Part shown: piece after piece, positions 25,355 through 34,410 of the stretch
How positions within the stretch are numbered: the stretch's first letter is position 1
Layout of the letters: the number at the start of each line of letters is the position of its first letter
Source of the DNA: Actinoallomurus sp963736325
Lineage (GTDB): Bacteria > Actinomycetota > Actinomycetes > Streptosporangiales > Streptosporangiaceae
Length of the DNA: 64,000 nucleotides
Reading direction: 5' to 3'
NCBI GenBank assembly: GCA_963736325.1
Contig: CAVTOG010000017.1
Location: 558,001 to 622,000, forward strand
Translations under genes and position numbers: made by a program
Notes under the pieces: model-generated
The model's input: the letters and a program-made list of their open reading frames with translations, nothing else
What the model was told of the DNA's origin: nothing
Database searches by the model: none

Positions 25355-25722
25355 TGGCCGGAGTCGTACTGGGGTCCATCACGGTGCGCGGCCTCGCGGT
25401 GGAGGTGGCGGCGGCGCGGAATTTCGTGGCCGAGACGCTGCGCGGGCATCCCGAGGTCGACACGGCGGTGCTGCTGACCAGCGAGGCCGTCACCAACTCG
25501 GTGATCCACACGAACAGCACGGCGATCACGGTCGTGGTGATCGAGACCCCGGCCGGGTTGCGCATCGAGATCACCGACGAGGGCGGCCAGACGGTCCCCT
25601 CGGCCTACCGCGGCTGCGACCTGCGGGAGAACAAACGCGGCGTTTTCCTCGTCCAGGAGCTGTCGGCCCGCTCGGGGTTCCACTCCGACGCGAGCGGCCT
25701 CACCTACTGGTTCGAGCTCTGA
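25354..25722 (+). CDS. ATP-binding protein of the anti-sigma-factor (RsbW-like HATPase) type
   Basis: This is a 122-residue GHKL ATPase of the stand-alone kind common in actinobacteria. The N-box is VLLTSEAVTNSVIHTNS at about 42–58, then ITVVVIETPAGLRIEITDEG with the G1 Asp and Gly, and GVFLVQELSARSG (G2) near the C-terminus. Such proteins bind or phosphorylate anti-sigma antagonists. The start overlaps the stop of the 32-residue ORF (TGATG). A terminator begins at its stop codon. The partner sigma factor or antagonist is not in the window. Confidence 0.88.
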   Translation: MAGVVLGSITVRGLAVEVAAARNFVAETLRGHPEVDTAVLLTSEAVTNSVIHTNSTAITVVVIETPAGLRIEITDEGGQTVPSAYRGCDLRENKRGVFLVQELSARSGFHSDASGLTYWFEL

Positions 25723-25756
25723 CCGCCCGCCGCCAGAGTCTCCGCCGGCGGGCGGT
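25722..25756. terminator. Hairpin terminator between convergent genes
   Basis: ACCGCCCGCCG (25722–25732) and CGGCGGGCGGT (25746–25756) form an 11-base perfect stem between the anti-sigma ATPase stop and the stop of the minus-strand hydrolase at 25762. It can act in both directions. Confidence 0.7.
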
Positions 25757-25761
25757 GGAGC

Positions 25762-26685
25762 CTACATGTAGGCGGTCATCCAGCGGTCCAGTTCACTGAA
25801 GACTTTCGCGCGGACGGCCTCCGGTGACAACACGAGGTCGTGGAGGCCACCATCGACGCGTACGCAGGTCACGTGCGGGCCCAGCCTCGTCGACCAGCGG
25901 GCGATGTCGTCCGCGTCCAGCACCGCGTCGGCCGCCGTCAGGTCGCCCTTCTTGCCGCGCGCGCTGCGCGACGAGGCCATGACCAGGATCGGCACGTCGA
26001 CCTGAAGACCGTCGCGCACCTGCCGCTGGGCCTTCATCACGGCGGTCAGCCATCCCACGTGCACCGGGAAGCCGCGCAGCGGCTTCAGAGTGAGGTCGAA
26101 GTCCCACTCGCCGTCGTGGTCGCGGTGGATCGTCCGTACATACGCCTCGGACACGCCGGCCGGAAACTTCATCGACGGGCGGCCCTTCGCCGCGAGCCGC
26201 ACGAGCGGGCCGACGGTCTGGCGTACTGCGGGCGGCACGTTCAGCTGAAGGAACGGGCTGTTGAGGAAAAGCCCGTCGACGAGCCCCTGGCCGCGCACGC
26301 GGTCGGCCCACAGCGCGCCGATGAGACCGCCCGTCGAGTGCCCGTTGAGCAGCAGGACGTCGTTCTCCTCGCGGATGATGCGTACGGCCTCATCGATCTC
26401 GGGGTAGTAGTCGGACATGCTGAGCGCGAAGTTCGGCGTCTGGTGCGCCAGCAGTGACCGGCCGTATTTCCGCAGGTCGAGAGCGTAGAAGCTGTAGCCG
26501 CGTTCGACGTAGAAGTCCGCGAGGTGCGCCTGGAAGAAGTAGTCCACGAAGCCGTGCACGTACAGCACGGCCTTGCGGCCTTCCGTACGGCGCCGGACCA
26601 GCGTGGCCACGACCTCGCCCTCGGCGTCGTCGTCGAGGGGCAGCCGGATCGACTCGTACTCGGCGCCCAGTACATCCTGTTCCAT
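25762..26685 (-). CDS. Alpha/beta hydrolase (lysophospholipase-like)
   Basis: This is a 307-residue serine hydrolase. The fold is shown by KAVLYVHGFVDYFFQ (oxyanion HG), GYSFYALDLRKYGRS, the nucleophile elbow LLLNGHSTGGLIGALWADR (Ser at about 116), and the closing GGLHDLVLSPEAV with the catalytic His. There is no signal peptide. It lies downstream of cobN on the same strand, 41 bases away, and could be co-transcribed with it, but a role in cobalamin metabolism has no support. Substrate unknown. Confidence 0.86.
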   Translation of the reverse strand: MEQDVLGAEYESIRLPLDDDAEGEVVATLVRRRTEGRKAVLYVHGFVDYFFQAHLADFYVERGYSFYALDLRKYGRSLLAHQTPNFALSMSDYYPEIDEAVRIIREENDVLLLNGHSTGGLIGALWADRVRGQGLVDGLFLNSPFLQLNVPPAVRQTVGPLVRLAAKGRPSMKFPAGVSEAYVRTIHRDHDGEWDFDLTLKPLRGFPVHVGWLTAVMKAQRQVRDGLQVDVPILVMASSRSARGKKGDLTAADAVLDADDIARWSTRLGPHVTCVRVDGGLHDLVLSPEAVRAKVFSELDRWMTAYM

Positions 26686-26726
26686 GGCGGATCAGCGTAC
26701 GGTCCGGCGCCGCGCCCGCGCCAGGA

Positions 26727-29700
26727 TCACTCGGCCTCCAGATCACCTTCGAGCCGGAGGTAGGTCTCGCGGAGCCGCTGGATCGTGTCGGGGTCGGGTT
26801 CGGCCCACAGCTCGCGGTCGGCCGCCTCCAGGAGCCGCTCGGTGATCCCGCGCAGCGCCCAGGGGTTCGACTTCTCCATGAACTCCCGGTTCTCGCTGTC
26901 GAAGACGTATTCGGACGCGAGCGTCTCGTACATCCAGTCGTCGACGACACCGGCGGTCGCGTCGTAGCCGAACAGGTAGTCGACGGTCGCGGCCAGCTCG
27001 AAGGCGCCCTTGTAGCCGTGGCGGCGCATCGCCGCGATCCAGCGCGGGTTGACGACGCGGGCGCGGAACACCCGGTGGGTCTCCTCCCCTAGGGTGCGGG
27101 TGCGGACCTGGTCGGGCAGCGCGGAGTCGCCGACGTACGCGGCGGGGCTCTTGCCGGTGAGCGCCCGGACCGTGGCGACCATGCCGCCGTGGTACTGGAA
27201 GTAGTCGTCGGAGTCGACGATGTCGTGTTCGCGCGTGTCCTGGTTCTTGGCCGCGACGGCGATCCGTTTGAACGCCGCCTCCATGTCGGTGCGCGCCTCG
27301 CGTCCGTCGAGGCCGCGCCCGTACGCGTAGCCGCCCCACACCGCGTACACCTCGGCGAGGTCGCGGTCGTCGCGCCAGTTGCGCGAGTCGATCAGCGGCA
27401 GGAGCCCCGCGCCGTACGCCCCGGGCTTGGAGCCGAAGATCCGGCTGGTCGCGCGGCGCCAGTCGCCGTGGGCCTCGGCGTCCTCCAGGGCGTGGGCGCG
27501 CAGGTGGTTGTCGGGCTCGTCCAGCTCGGCGACGGCCGCGATCGCGTCGTCGACGAGGCCGATGACGTGCGGGAACGCATCACGGAAGAAGCCCGAGATG
27601 CGCAGGGTCACGTCGATGCGCGGGCGGCCCAGCTCCTCGCGAGGGATGATCTCGTAGCCGGTGACGCGGCGCGAGGCGTCGTCCCACACCGGGCGTACGC
27701 CGATCAGGGCGAGCACCTCGGCGATGTCGTCGCCCTGGGTGCGCATCGCGGAGGTGCCCCAGACGGTGAGGCCGACGCTGCGGGGGTACTCCCCGGTGTC
27801 GCTCAGGTGGCGTTCGACGAGGGAGTCGGCGAGAGCGAGCCCGACGTCCCAGGAGTTACGGGACGGAATCGCCTTGGGGTCGACGGAGTAGAAGTTGCGG
27901 CCGGTCGGCAGGACGTTGACCAGGCCGCGCGTCGGCGAGCCGGACGGCCCGGCCGGAATGTAGCCGCCGTCCAGGACGTGCAGCACCGCGTCGATCTCGC
28001 CGGCCGTGGCGTCCAGCCGCGGCACGACCTCGCGCGCGGCGAACTCCAGCAGGCGTACGACCTCGGGTTCTTCGGTGCCCAGCACCTCCGCGCAGACGCC
28101 CGTGGCCTTCCCGGGGTCCCAGCCGAGGGTCTCCATACCGACGACGAGCCGCCGGGCCACCGCCTCCAGGAGGTCGATCGCGTCCGAGGCCGTACGCGAC
28201 GGGCCGTCCGCCAGCTCCGTCAGCGCGCCGGCGTCGACCGCCGCGCCCGGCGAGGCCAGCAGCTCCTTCTCGTCCAGGCCGTGGCCGGCCGCGATGGCGG
28301 CGCGCAGGCCGGGCAGCGCGCCGGCCTTCCCGGCCCAGACCTGGGCGGCGCGCAGCACGGCGAGCACGAGGTTCACGCGCTGGCCGGAGTCCGGCGCGTC
28401 GCCGAGGATGTGCAGGCCGTCGCGGATCTGGACGTCCTTGATCTCGCACAGGTAGCCGTCGACGTGCAGGACGAACTCGTCGAAGGCGTCCTCTCCGGGC
28501 TGGTCGTCGACGTGCAGGTCGTGGTGGAGCTGGGCGGCCTGGATGAGGGTCCAGATCTGCGCGCGCACGGTCGGCAGCTTCGTGGGGTCCAGCGCCTGCA
28601 CCGTGGCGTACTCGTCGAGCAGCTGCTCCAGTTTGGCCAGGTCGCCGTAGGTGTCGGCGCGGGCCATCGGCGGCACGAGGTGGTCGACGATCGTGGCGTG
28701 GCCGCGCCGCTTGGCCTGGGTGCCCTCGCCCGGGTCGTTGACGATGAACGGGTAGATCAGCGGCAGGTCGCCCAGCACCGCGTCCGGGGCGCACTCGGCG
28801 GACAGGCCGAGGCCCTTGCCGGGGAGCCATTCGAGGGTGCCGTGCTTGCCGAGGTGGATGACTGCGTCGGCCTCGAACGTCTCGTCGAGCCAGCGGTAGG
28901 CGGCGAGGTAGTGGTGGGACGGCGGCAGGTCGGGGTCGTGGTAGATCGCCACCGGGTTCTCGCCGAACCCGCGCGGCGGCTGGATCATCAAGATGATGTT
29001 GCCGAACCGCATCGAGGCCAGCACGATGTCGTCGCCGTCGGTGTAGAGGCTCCCCGGCGGCTCGCCCCAGTGGCGGAGCACCGCCTCGCGCAGGGGGTCC
29101 GCCAGCGCCGCGAACCACCGCGTGTACTCCTCCAGCGGCACGCGTGCGGTCGCGGCGCGCAACTGGTCCTCGGTCAGCCATTCCACGTCGTGCCCGCCTG
29201 CCGCGATCAGCGAGTGGATCAGCGTATCGCCGTCCTCGGGCCGCTCCCCCACGGCGTAGCCGGCCTCCTCCAGGGCGGTCAGGAGGCGCACCGCCGAGAC
29301 CGGGGTGTCGAGGCCGACGGCGTTGCCGACGCGTGAGTGCTTCGTCGGGTAGGACGACAGCACGATCGCGACCTTGCGTGCCTCCGGCGGCGTGTGCCGC
29401 AGCCGTGCGTGGCGCACGGCGACACCGGCGACGCGGGCCGCGCGCTCGGGGTCGGCGGCGTACACGGGGATGCCGTCGGGGCCCTCCTCCTTGAAGGAGA
29501 ACGGCACCGAGATCAGGCGTCCGTCGAACTCGGGGATGGCGACCTGCATGGCGGCGTCCATCGGGGACAGCGCGGCGTCCGATGCCTCCCAGACCTCCCG
29601 CGAGGTCGTCAGGCACATCCCCTGGATCACCGGGACGTCGAGCGTGGCGAGCGCCCCGGCGTCCCAGGTGTCATCGACGGGAGCCGCACCGCCCGCCGCG

Positions 29701-30344
29701 AGGACGGTGACGACCAGGGCGTCGGCGCGGCCGAGCAGATCGAGGAGCCCGTCGTCGGCGGCGCGCAGGGAACCGCAGAAGACCGGCAGCGCCTGGCCTC
29801 CCGCAGCCTCGATCCGCTCGCACAGCGTGTCGACGAAGGCGGTGTTGCCGGACAGCTCGTGCGCCCGGTAGAAGATCACGCCGACGGTCGGCCCGTCGCC
29901 GCCCGCCGCCTCCCGGCGGTGCACGCCGTACTCCGGCATCTTCTCCGGCGGCGCCCACGCCTCGGTCTCCGAGCCGGGCGACAGCATGCCGGCGAGGAAG
30001 CGCGTCAGCTCCCGCAGGTTGCCGACGCCGCCCTCGCGCAGGTAGTCGAGCGCTTCGGCGGCCACGCCGGCGGGCATCGTCGAGAGCGCCATCAGCTCGG
30101 CGTCGGGGGTGGCCTCGCCGCCCAGCGCGACGAGCGGCAGGCCGCGGCGGCGCAGGTCCTCGACGCCCTCGCGCCAGGTCTTCAGGCCGCCGAGCAGCCG
30201 CAGGACGACGGCGTCCGCGTCCGCGCACAGGGCGTCGAGATCGGCGAGGTCCAGCCGGGTGGGGTTCGCGGTGACGTAGCCGGCGTCGGCGGAGCGGGCC
30301 GCCAGCAGTTCGGTGTCGGCGGTGGAGAGCAACAGCACGCGCAC
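26727..30344 (-). CDS. cobN: Cobaltochelatase subunit CobN
   Basis: This is a 1205-residue catalytic subunit that inserts cobalt into hydrogenobyrinate diamide in the aerobic cobalamin route, with ATP hydrolysis by the ChlID/CobST partner. I start it at GTG 30344 (VRVLLLSTADTELLAARSAD), with GGGAAGGAAC before it; a longer frame upstream enters the riboswitch. Typical pieces are VGVIFYRAHELSGNTAFVDT, AIVLSSYPTKHSRVGNAVGL, VIHLGKHGTLEWLPGKGLGL, YPFIVNDPGEGTQAKRRGHA and DWMYETLASEYVFDSENREF. The length matches the family. A cobalamin riboswitch lies upstream. The ATPase subunit at 1–1414 has its own riboswitch. Confidence 0.95.
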   Translation of the reverse strand: MRVLLLSTADTELLAARSADAGYVTANPTRLDLADLDALCADADAVVLRLLGGLKTWREGVEDLRRRGLPLVALGGEATPDAELMALSTMPAGVAAEALDYLREGGVGNLRELTRFLAGMLSPGSETEAWAPPEKMPEYGVHRREAAGGDGPTVGVIFYRAHELSGNTAFVDTLCERIEAAGGQALPVFCGSLRAADDGLLDLLGRADALVVTVLAAGGAAPVDDTWDAGALATLDVPVIQGMCLTTSREVWEASDAALSPMDAAMQVAIPEFDGRLISVPFSFKEEGPDGIPVYAADPERAARVAGVAVRHARLRHTPPEARKVAIVLSSYPTKHSRVGNAVGLDTPVSAVRLLTALEEAGYAVGERPEDGDTLIHSLIAAGGHDVEWLTEDQLRAATARVPLEEYTRWFAALADPLREAVLRHWGEPPGSLYTDGDDIVLASMRFGNIILMIQPPRGFGENPVAIYHDPDLPPSHHYLAAYRWLDETFEADAVIHLGKHGTLEWLPGKGLGLSAECAPDAVLGDLPLIYPFIVNDPGEGTQAKRRGHATIVDHLVPPMARADTYGDLAKLEQLLDEYATVQALDPTKLPTVRAQIWTLIQAAQLHHDLHVDDQPGEDAFDEFVLHVDGYLCEIKDVQIRDGLHILGDAPDSGQRVNLVLAVLRAAQVWAGKAGALPGLRAAIAAGHGLDEKELLASPGAAVDAGALTELADGPSRTASDAIDLLEAVARRLVVGMETLGWDPGKATGVCAEVLGTEEPEVVRLLEFAAREVVPRLDATAGEIDAVLHVLDGGYIPAGPSGSPTRGLVNVLPTGRNFYSVDPKAIPSRNSWDVGLALADSLVERHLSDTGEYPRSVGLTVWGTSAMRTQGDDIAEVLALIGVRPVWDDASRRVTGYEIIPREELGRPRIDVTLRISGFFRDAFPHVIGLVDDAIAAVAELDEPDNHLRAHALEDAEAHGDWRRATSRIFGSKPGAYGAGLLPLIDSRNWRDDRDLAEVYAVWGGYAYGRGLDGREARTDMEAAFKRIAVAAKNQDTREHDIVDSDDYFQYHGGMVATVRALTGKSPAAYVGDSALPDQVRTRTLGEETHRVFRARVVNPRWIAAMRRHGYKGAFELAATVDYLFGYDATAGVVDDWMYETLASEYVFDSENREFMEKSNPWALRGITERLLEAADRELWAEPDPDTIQRLRETYLRLEGDLEAE

Positions 30345-30384
30345 GGGCGTTCCTTCCCTCGGGGGTCCTCGCCCCGGCTCGGGT

Positions 30385-30545
30385 GACAGCACGGGCGGAG
30401 GGAAGTCTCCTGACTCTCAGGTCATCGCCGGCCCCGCGGCCTTCCAGCTTTCGCCGTGGCCGTTCGTGCGGGGCCCGCTACCTGATCACAGTTGCGGGAC
30501 AGCCCCGGATTCGCACCGGGTTCCTTCCCTCGCCGCGCCGACAGT
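30385..30545 (-). promoter_or_regulatory. Cobalamin riboswitch upstream of cobN
   Basis: On the minus strand the conserved blocks read GGAACCCGGTGCGAATCCGG, GGCTGTCCCGCAACTGTGAT and a B12 box of the AGTCAGGAGACTTCC type, in the right order and spacing. It ends about 40 bases before the cobN start. Together with the leader it accounts for most of the 348-base gap 30345–30692; the remainder (30546–30692) should hold promoters for cobN and for the plus-strand PLP-enzyme gene, but I see no clear consensus there. Confidence 0.95.
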
Positions 30546-30692
30546 CTACGAGAGCGGGCGCTTCCGGCAATGGGGCGAGACGGGCCGGTCAAGGACGCAC
30601 AAAGCATTGGCGTGGCCACGCGGCGAAGGTTGCCGTCGTCTCCCCTGGTCAGCAGGGTGACGAACGCCAGGCCCACCAGATTCGGGGGAAAC

Positions 30693-32192
30693 ATGATCGA
30701 GACGTGGCGTCCGGTTGTCCTGCCGGAGCAGGCGAGGTCGCATTCTTTCCGCGAGCAGTACGACGGCACGGCCGAGCTCGACCGGCTGCGCGCCACCGAG
30801 TACTCCTATCTGGACCGGACCGAGCACGTCTATCTCGACTACGCGGGCGCCGGGCTGCCCTCCGCCGCCCAGCTGCGCGTGCACACCGACCGGCTGCGCG
30901 GCGGTTGCTTCGGCGACCCGTACGCGGGCAGCCCCGCGTCGGCCGAGTCGCGCCGCCTCGTCGACCGGGCACGCGAGACGGTCCTGGCGTTCTTCTCCGC
31001 CGACCCCGCCGAGTACGCGGTGATCTTCACACCGAACGCCACCGGGGCCTGCCGGCTCGTCGGGGAGGCGTACGCGTTCGGGCCGGGCTCACGCCTGCTG
31101 CTCACCGCCGACAACCACAACTCCGTGAACGGCATGCGGGAGTACGCGCGGCGCGCCGGCGCGCGGGTCGGGCACATCCCGCTGCGCCCGCGCGAGATGC
31201 GCGTCCACGAGGGCGACGTCCTGCGCGCGCTGCGCCACGGCGAGCGGATCCACCCGGCGCGCTGGGCCGAGGCAGCCGGGCTGAAGACACCGTCGCGGCG
31301 CGGCCTGTTCGCCTACCCGGCGCAGAGCAACTTCACCGGAGTGCAGCATCCCCTGGGGTGGATCGCGCTCGCCCACGACCACGGCTACGACGTGCTGCTC
31401 GACGCCGCCGCGTACGTCCCGGCCAACACTCTGGACCTGTCGCAGGTGCGCCCGGACTTCGTGACGGTGAGCTGGAACAAGGTGTTCGGGTATCCGACCG
31501 GCGTCGGCTGCCTGGTCGCACGGCGCGACGCCCTGGAACGCCTGCGCCGCCCGTGGTTCGCGGGCGGCAGCGCACGCGCGGCGAGCGCGCGGACCCGCTG
31601 GGCGGCCCTCTCCGGCGACGAGTCCGCCTTCGAGGACGGCGCGCTGAACTTCCTGTCCGTGCCCGACGTCGAGGCCGGCATCTCCTGGGTGACCGAGATC
31701 GGCATGGACCTCATCAACCGGCGGGTCACGTGCCTGACGGCGTACCTGCTCGACCGGCTCCGCTCGCTGCGGCACGCCGACGAGCGCCCGCTCGTACGGC
31801 TGCACGGCCCGCTGTCGACGCGGATGCGCGGCGGCACCATCGCCTTCAACGTGCTCGACCCGTACGGCGACGTGGTCGACGAGCGGGCGATCGGCCGGGA
31901 GGCCGCCGCGGCCGGGATCTCCCTGCGGACCGGCTGGTTCGCCAACCCGGGCGCCGGCGAGAGCGCCTTCGGCCTGGACCGCCGGCAGATCAGGGCCGCG
32001 ATCCGGCAGAGCCCGGCCACCGCCGACGAGTACGTGGGGCTGCTGGGCCCGCCGGCCGCCGGCGCGGTCCGGGTCTCACTCGGCCTCGTGACCACGGTCC
32101 GGGACGTCGAACGCTTCGCGCAGTTCGTCGAGGGCACGTACGCGAGCCGGCTGCCCGACGCGAGCGGTCTGGAGCCGCGCCAGCGCTGCTGA
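30693..32192 (+). CDS. Class V aminotransferase-fold PLP enzyme (cysteine-desulfurase / MoCo-sulfurase-like)
   Basis: This is a 499-residue fold-type I PLP enzyme. I start it at ATG 30693 (MIETWRPVVLPEQARSHSFR), after CGGGGGAAAC. Family marks are YLDYAGAGLPSAAQLRVHTD, FTPNATGACRLVGEAYAF, the HNSVNGMREYARRAGA segment, the PLP-contact Asp in YDVLLDAAAYVPANTLDL, and the Schiff-base Lys in VTVSWNKVFGYPTGVGCLV. The layout resembles the N-terminal half of molybdenum-cofactor sulfurases. There is no MOSC domain or sulfur-carrier gene nearby, so the exact reaction is open. Confidence 0.85.
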   Translation: MIETWRPVVLPEQARSHSFREQYDGTAELDRLRATEYSYLDRTEHVYLDYAGAGLPSAAQLRVHTDRLRGGCFGDPYAGSPASAESRRLVDRARETVLAFFSADPAEYAVIFTPNATGACRLVGEAYAFGPGSRLLLTADNHNSVNGMREYARRAGARVGHIPLRPREMRVHEGDVLRALRHGERIHPARWAEAAGLKTPSRRGLFAYPAQSNFTGVQHPLGWIALAHDHGYDVLLDAAAYVPANTLDLSQVRPDFVTVSWNKVFGYPTGVGCLVARRDALERLRRPWFAGGSARAASARTRWAALSGDESAFEDGALNFLSVPDVEAGISWVTEIGMDLINRRVTCLTAYLLDRLRSLRHADERPLVRLHGPLSTRMRGGTIAFNVLDPYGDVVDERAIGREAAAAGISLRTGWFANPGAGESAFGLDRRQIRAAIRQSPATADEYVGLLGPPAAGAVRVSLGLVTTVRDVERFAQFVEGTYASRLPDASGLEPRQRC

Positions 32193-32235
32193 TCAGGGCG
32201 TATACGGTGTCGGAGGTCGCGAGTACGGTGGCCTC

Positions 32236-33087
32236 ATGAGCGGCGAGGGTCCCCGCGTCGGCGGCGCCACGGTGCGCCCGCCGTCGCACCTGCGCCCGCT
32301 CGTGACGCGCTTCGCGGGCTACCGCTACGAAGGGCTCGCCCCCGGCACTCACCTGGGCCTGCCCTCACGGTCCCTGACCGTCGTCATCAGCCTCGGCGAG
32401 CCGACCCGCACTCTGCGCGGGCCGGATCCGTCCCAGGGCCCGGCCGACTTCGCGGCGCTCGCGGGCGGCCTGCACACGAGGCCCGTGGTGATCGGGCACG
32501 ACGACTCCATGCACGGGATCCAGCTCGACCTCACGCCGGAGGGCGCGCGGTCGCTGCTGGGGATGCCCGCCGGCGAGCTCGCCTCGACCGTCGTCGACCT
32601 CGGCCCGCTGTTCGGCCGGGGTGTCGGCGAGCTGATCGGGCGGCTGCACGAGACGCCGAGCTGGCCGGAGCGCTTCGCCGTCCTCGGCGAGGCACTGACC
32701 CGCCGCGCGGGTCGTCTCGCCGGGCCGCCCGCCGAGCTGGACCACGCCTGGCGGTGCCTGGCGGGCAGCGAGGGCACGGTCCGCATCTCCGACCTGGCAC
32801 GCCAGGTCGGCTGGAGCCGCCGCCACCTCGGCGAGCGCTTCACCGCCGAATACGGCCTCACCCCCAAGGAGGCGGCGCGCGTCATGCGGTTCGAGCACTC
32901 CAAGCGCCTCCTCCGGCGGCCCGTCCGCCCGCCGCTCGCGTCGGTGGCGGCCACATGCGGCTACTACGACCAGGCCCACCTCGCCCGCGAGTGGAACTCC
33001 TTCATCGGCTGCCCGCCCTCGGCTTGGCTCGCCGCCGAAGATCTCCCTTTCGTCCAAGACGACGAGACGCTCTCTCCCGCAGGCTGA
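32236..33087 (+). CDS. AraC-family transcriptional regulator
   Basis: This is a 283-residue regulator. The N-terminal ~170 residues form a ligand or dimer domain with GLPSRSLTVVISLGEPTRTL and a MHGIQLDLTPEGARSLLGMP motif. The C-terminal double HTH spans about 185–270: RISDLARQVGWSRRHLGERF and then LASVAATCGYYDQAHLAREW. The GYxDQxHLxREF-like second helix is diagnostic of AraC. The VOC gene starts four bases after its stop, so the two are co-transcribed and probably linked in function. Confidence 0.9.
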   Translation: MSGEGPRVGGATVRPPSHLRPLVTRFAGYRYEGLAPGTHLGLPSRSLTVVISLGEPTRTLRGPDPSQGPADFAALAGGLHTRPVVIGHDDSMHGIQLDLTPEGARSLLGMPAGELASTVVDLGPLFGRGVGELIGRLHETPSWPERFAVLGEALTRRAGRLAGPPAELDHAWRCLAGSEGTVRISDLARQVGWSRRHLGERFTAEYGLTPKEAARVMRFEHSKRLLRRPVRPPLASVAATCGYYDQAHLAREWNSFIGCPPSAWLAAEDLPFVQDDETLSPAG

Positions 33088-33091
33088 GGTC

Positions 33092-33490
33092 ATGAGCGAA
33101 ACGATGATCTGGCCCGCACTCCGCTACGACGACGCCCACGCCGCCATCAGGTTCCTGATCGACGCCTTCGGGTTCGAGCAGGTCGCCCTGTACGAGAACC
33201 AGGAGAAGAACCTGGTCGACCACTGTGAGATGCGGTGGCCGGGAGGCGGCGGCGTCATGCTCGGCAGCTCGGCGCGCGTCGACAGCACCATCTCCGGTCT
33301 CCCGCCGGGCACCGGCTCGGTCTACGTCGTGACCGACGACCCCGACGGCCTCTTCAAGCGCTCCACCGCCGCCGGGGCGACCGTGGTCGCGGAGCTGCGC
33401 GACGAGGACTACGGCTCGCGTGGCTTCACGGTGCGCGACCCCGAGGGCGTCTACTGGAGCTTCGGCACGTACGCCGGGGCGAAGGCCTGA
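33092..33490 (+). CDS. VOC-superfamily (glyoxalase/PhnB-like) protein
   Basis: This is a 132-residue protein with the paired beta-alpha-beta-beta-beta modules of the VOC fold: IWPALRYDDAHAAIRFLIDA at the start, VMLGSSARVD, VYVVTDDPDGLFKRSTAAGA in the middle, and GSRGFTVRDPEGVYWSFGTY at the end, where the metal Glu would normally be. It may bind and sequester or transform a small toxic compound. It is co-transcribed with the AraC regulator. Confidence 0.88.
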   Translation: MSETMIWPALRYDDAHAAIRFLIDAFGFEQVALYENQEKNLVDHCEMRWPGGGGVMLGSSARVDSTISGLPPGTGSVYVVTDDPDGLFKRSTAAGATVVAELRDEDYGSRGFTVRDPEGVYWSFGTYAGAKA

Positions 33491-33494
33491 CCCG

Positions 33495-34304
33495 CTACGA
33501 CGTCACCACCGGGCAGCCGAGGCGCAGCGCGACGCGGCTCGGTGGCGGCGTCGGGCCGTGCGCGACGGCCAGCCGCAGCGGCGCGAACGTCTCGTCGTTC
33601 CCCTCCACGGCGAGCCGCGTGAAGAACGACGGCGTGGAGAGCAGCACGCTCGCGCGGTGACGGCGCACCCGCTCGGCCACGTCCGACACCGAGATGCGGC
33701 CCGGGTCGAGCACGGAGCTGGCACCGGAGAAGAGCGGCAGAAAGATCGTGTCGCGCAGGCCGACGGGGTCGTACAGCTTCGGCACCGAGAACAGCACGTC
33801 GTTCTGGCGCAGTCCCAGCGGCTCCATCGCCAGGAACGACGCCTCCGGGTCGCCGTGCACGTACATGGAGCTGTACTGCGCGAACGCCGGGGTGTCGGTC
33901 TGGACGGGGTACGGCTCGGCGAACCCGGCGCGCGCCATCTCCGAGGTCAGCTCCGCCGCGGTGATCCCGCGCTTGTGCCGGCCTTCCGCGCACACCGCCA
34001 GTTCGCCCACCGGCAGCATCGCCGCCTCGGGGTCGGCGAGCATCGCGATCGCCCCGAGGCGCACCACCCCGAGGAACGCCCACACGAACTCGATCGACCC
34101 GTGCAGGGCGATCACGACACGGTCGCCGGGGCCGGCTCCGCGCGCCTCCAGCATCGCCGCCGCGCGCGCCGCGCCCTGGTGCACCTCCCCGTGCGTGTAG
34201 ACGTCGTCGCCGCACAGGAACGCCGCGCGGTCGCGCCATCCGAAGGCTCGCGTCCACTGGCTGAGGGACTCCGCCAAATTGGCGTCCCGGGACGGGCCTG
34301 GCAT
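33495..34304 (-). CDS. Truncated ANL-superfamily (acyl-CoA ligase-like) protein without the AMP-binding P-loop
   Basis: This is a 269-residue protein resembling only the N-terminal part of benzoate-CoA-ligase-type enzymes. The start ATG has GGGGAG before it. The early parts are conserved (WRDRAAFLCGDDVYTHGEVH, GDRVVIALHGSIEFVWAFLG, VVRLGAIAMLADPEA), but where the TSGTTGxPKG P-loop should be the frame reads YSSMYVHGDPEASFLAMEPL, and the protein stops before motifs A5–A10 (normal length about 520). It therefore should not adenylate. It is either a relic or a repurposed binding protein. The frame is free of stops and its codon use resembles its neighbours. Confidence 0.7.
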   Translation of the reverse strand: MPGPSRDANLAESLSQWTRAFGWRDRAAFLCGDDVYTHGEVHQGAARAAAMLEARGAGPGDRVVIALHGSIEFVWAFLGVVRLGAIAMLADPEAAMLPVGELAVCAEGRHKRGITAAELTSEMARAGFAEPYPVQTDTPAFAQYSSMYVHGDPEASFLAMEPLGLRQNDVLFSVPKLYDPVGLRDTIFLPLFSGASSVLDPGRISVSDVAERVRRHRASVLLSTPSFFTRLAVEGNDETFAPLRLAVAHGPTPPPSRVALRLGCPVVTS

Positions 34305-34410
34305 CAGTGCTCCCCTATGCGCGCTTGCCTCTACGACGCGAGGTTAGGCCTGGGCGCAGGTATTGGGACAGACCCGGAGCGTGATCAAATAGTCCTGAGG
34401 GAGGCCATCT

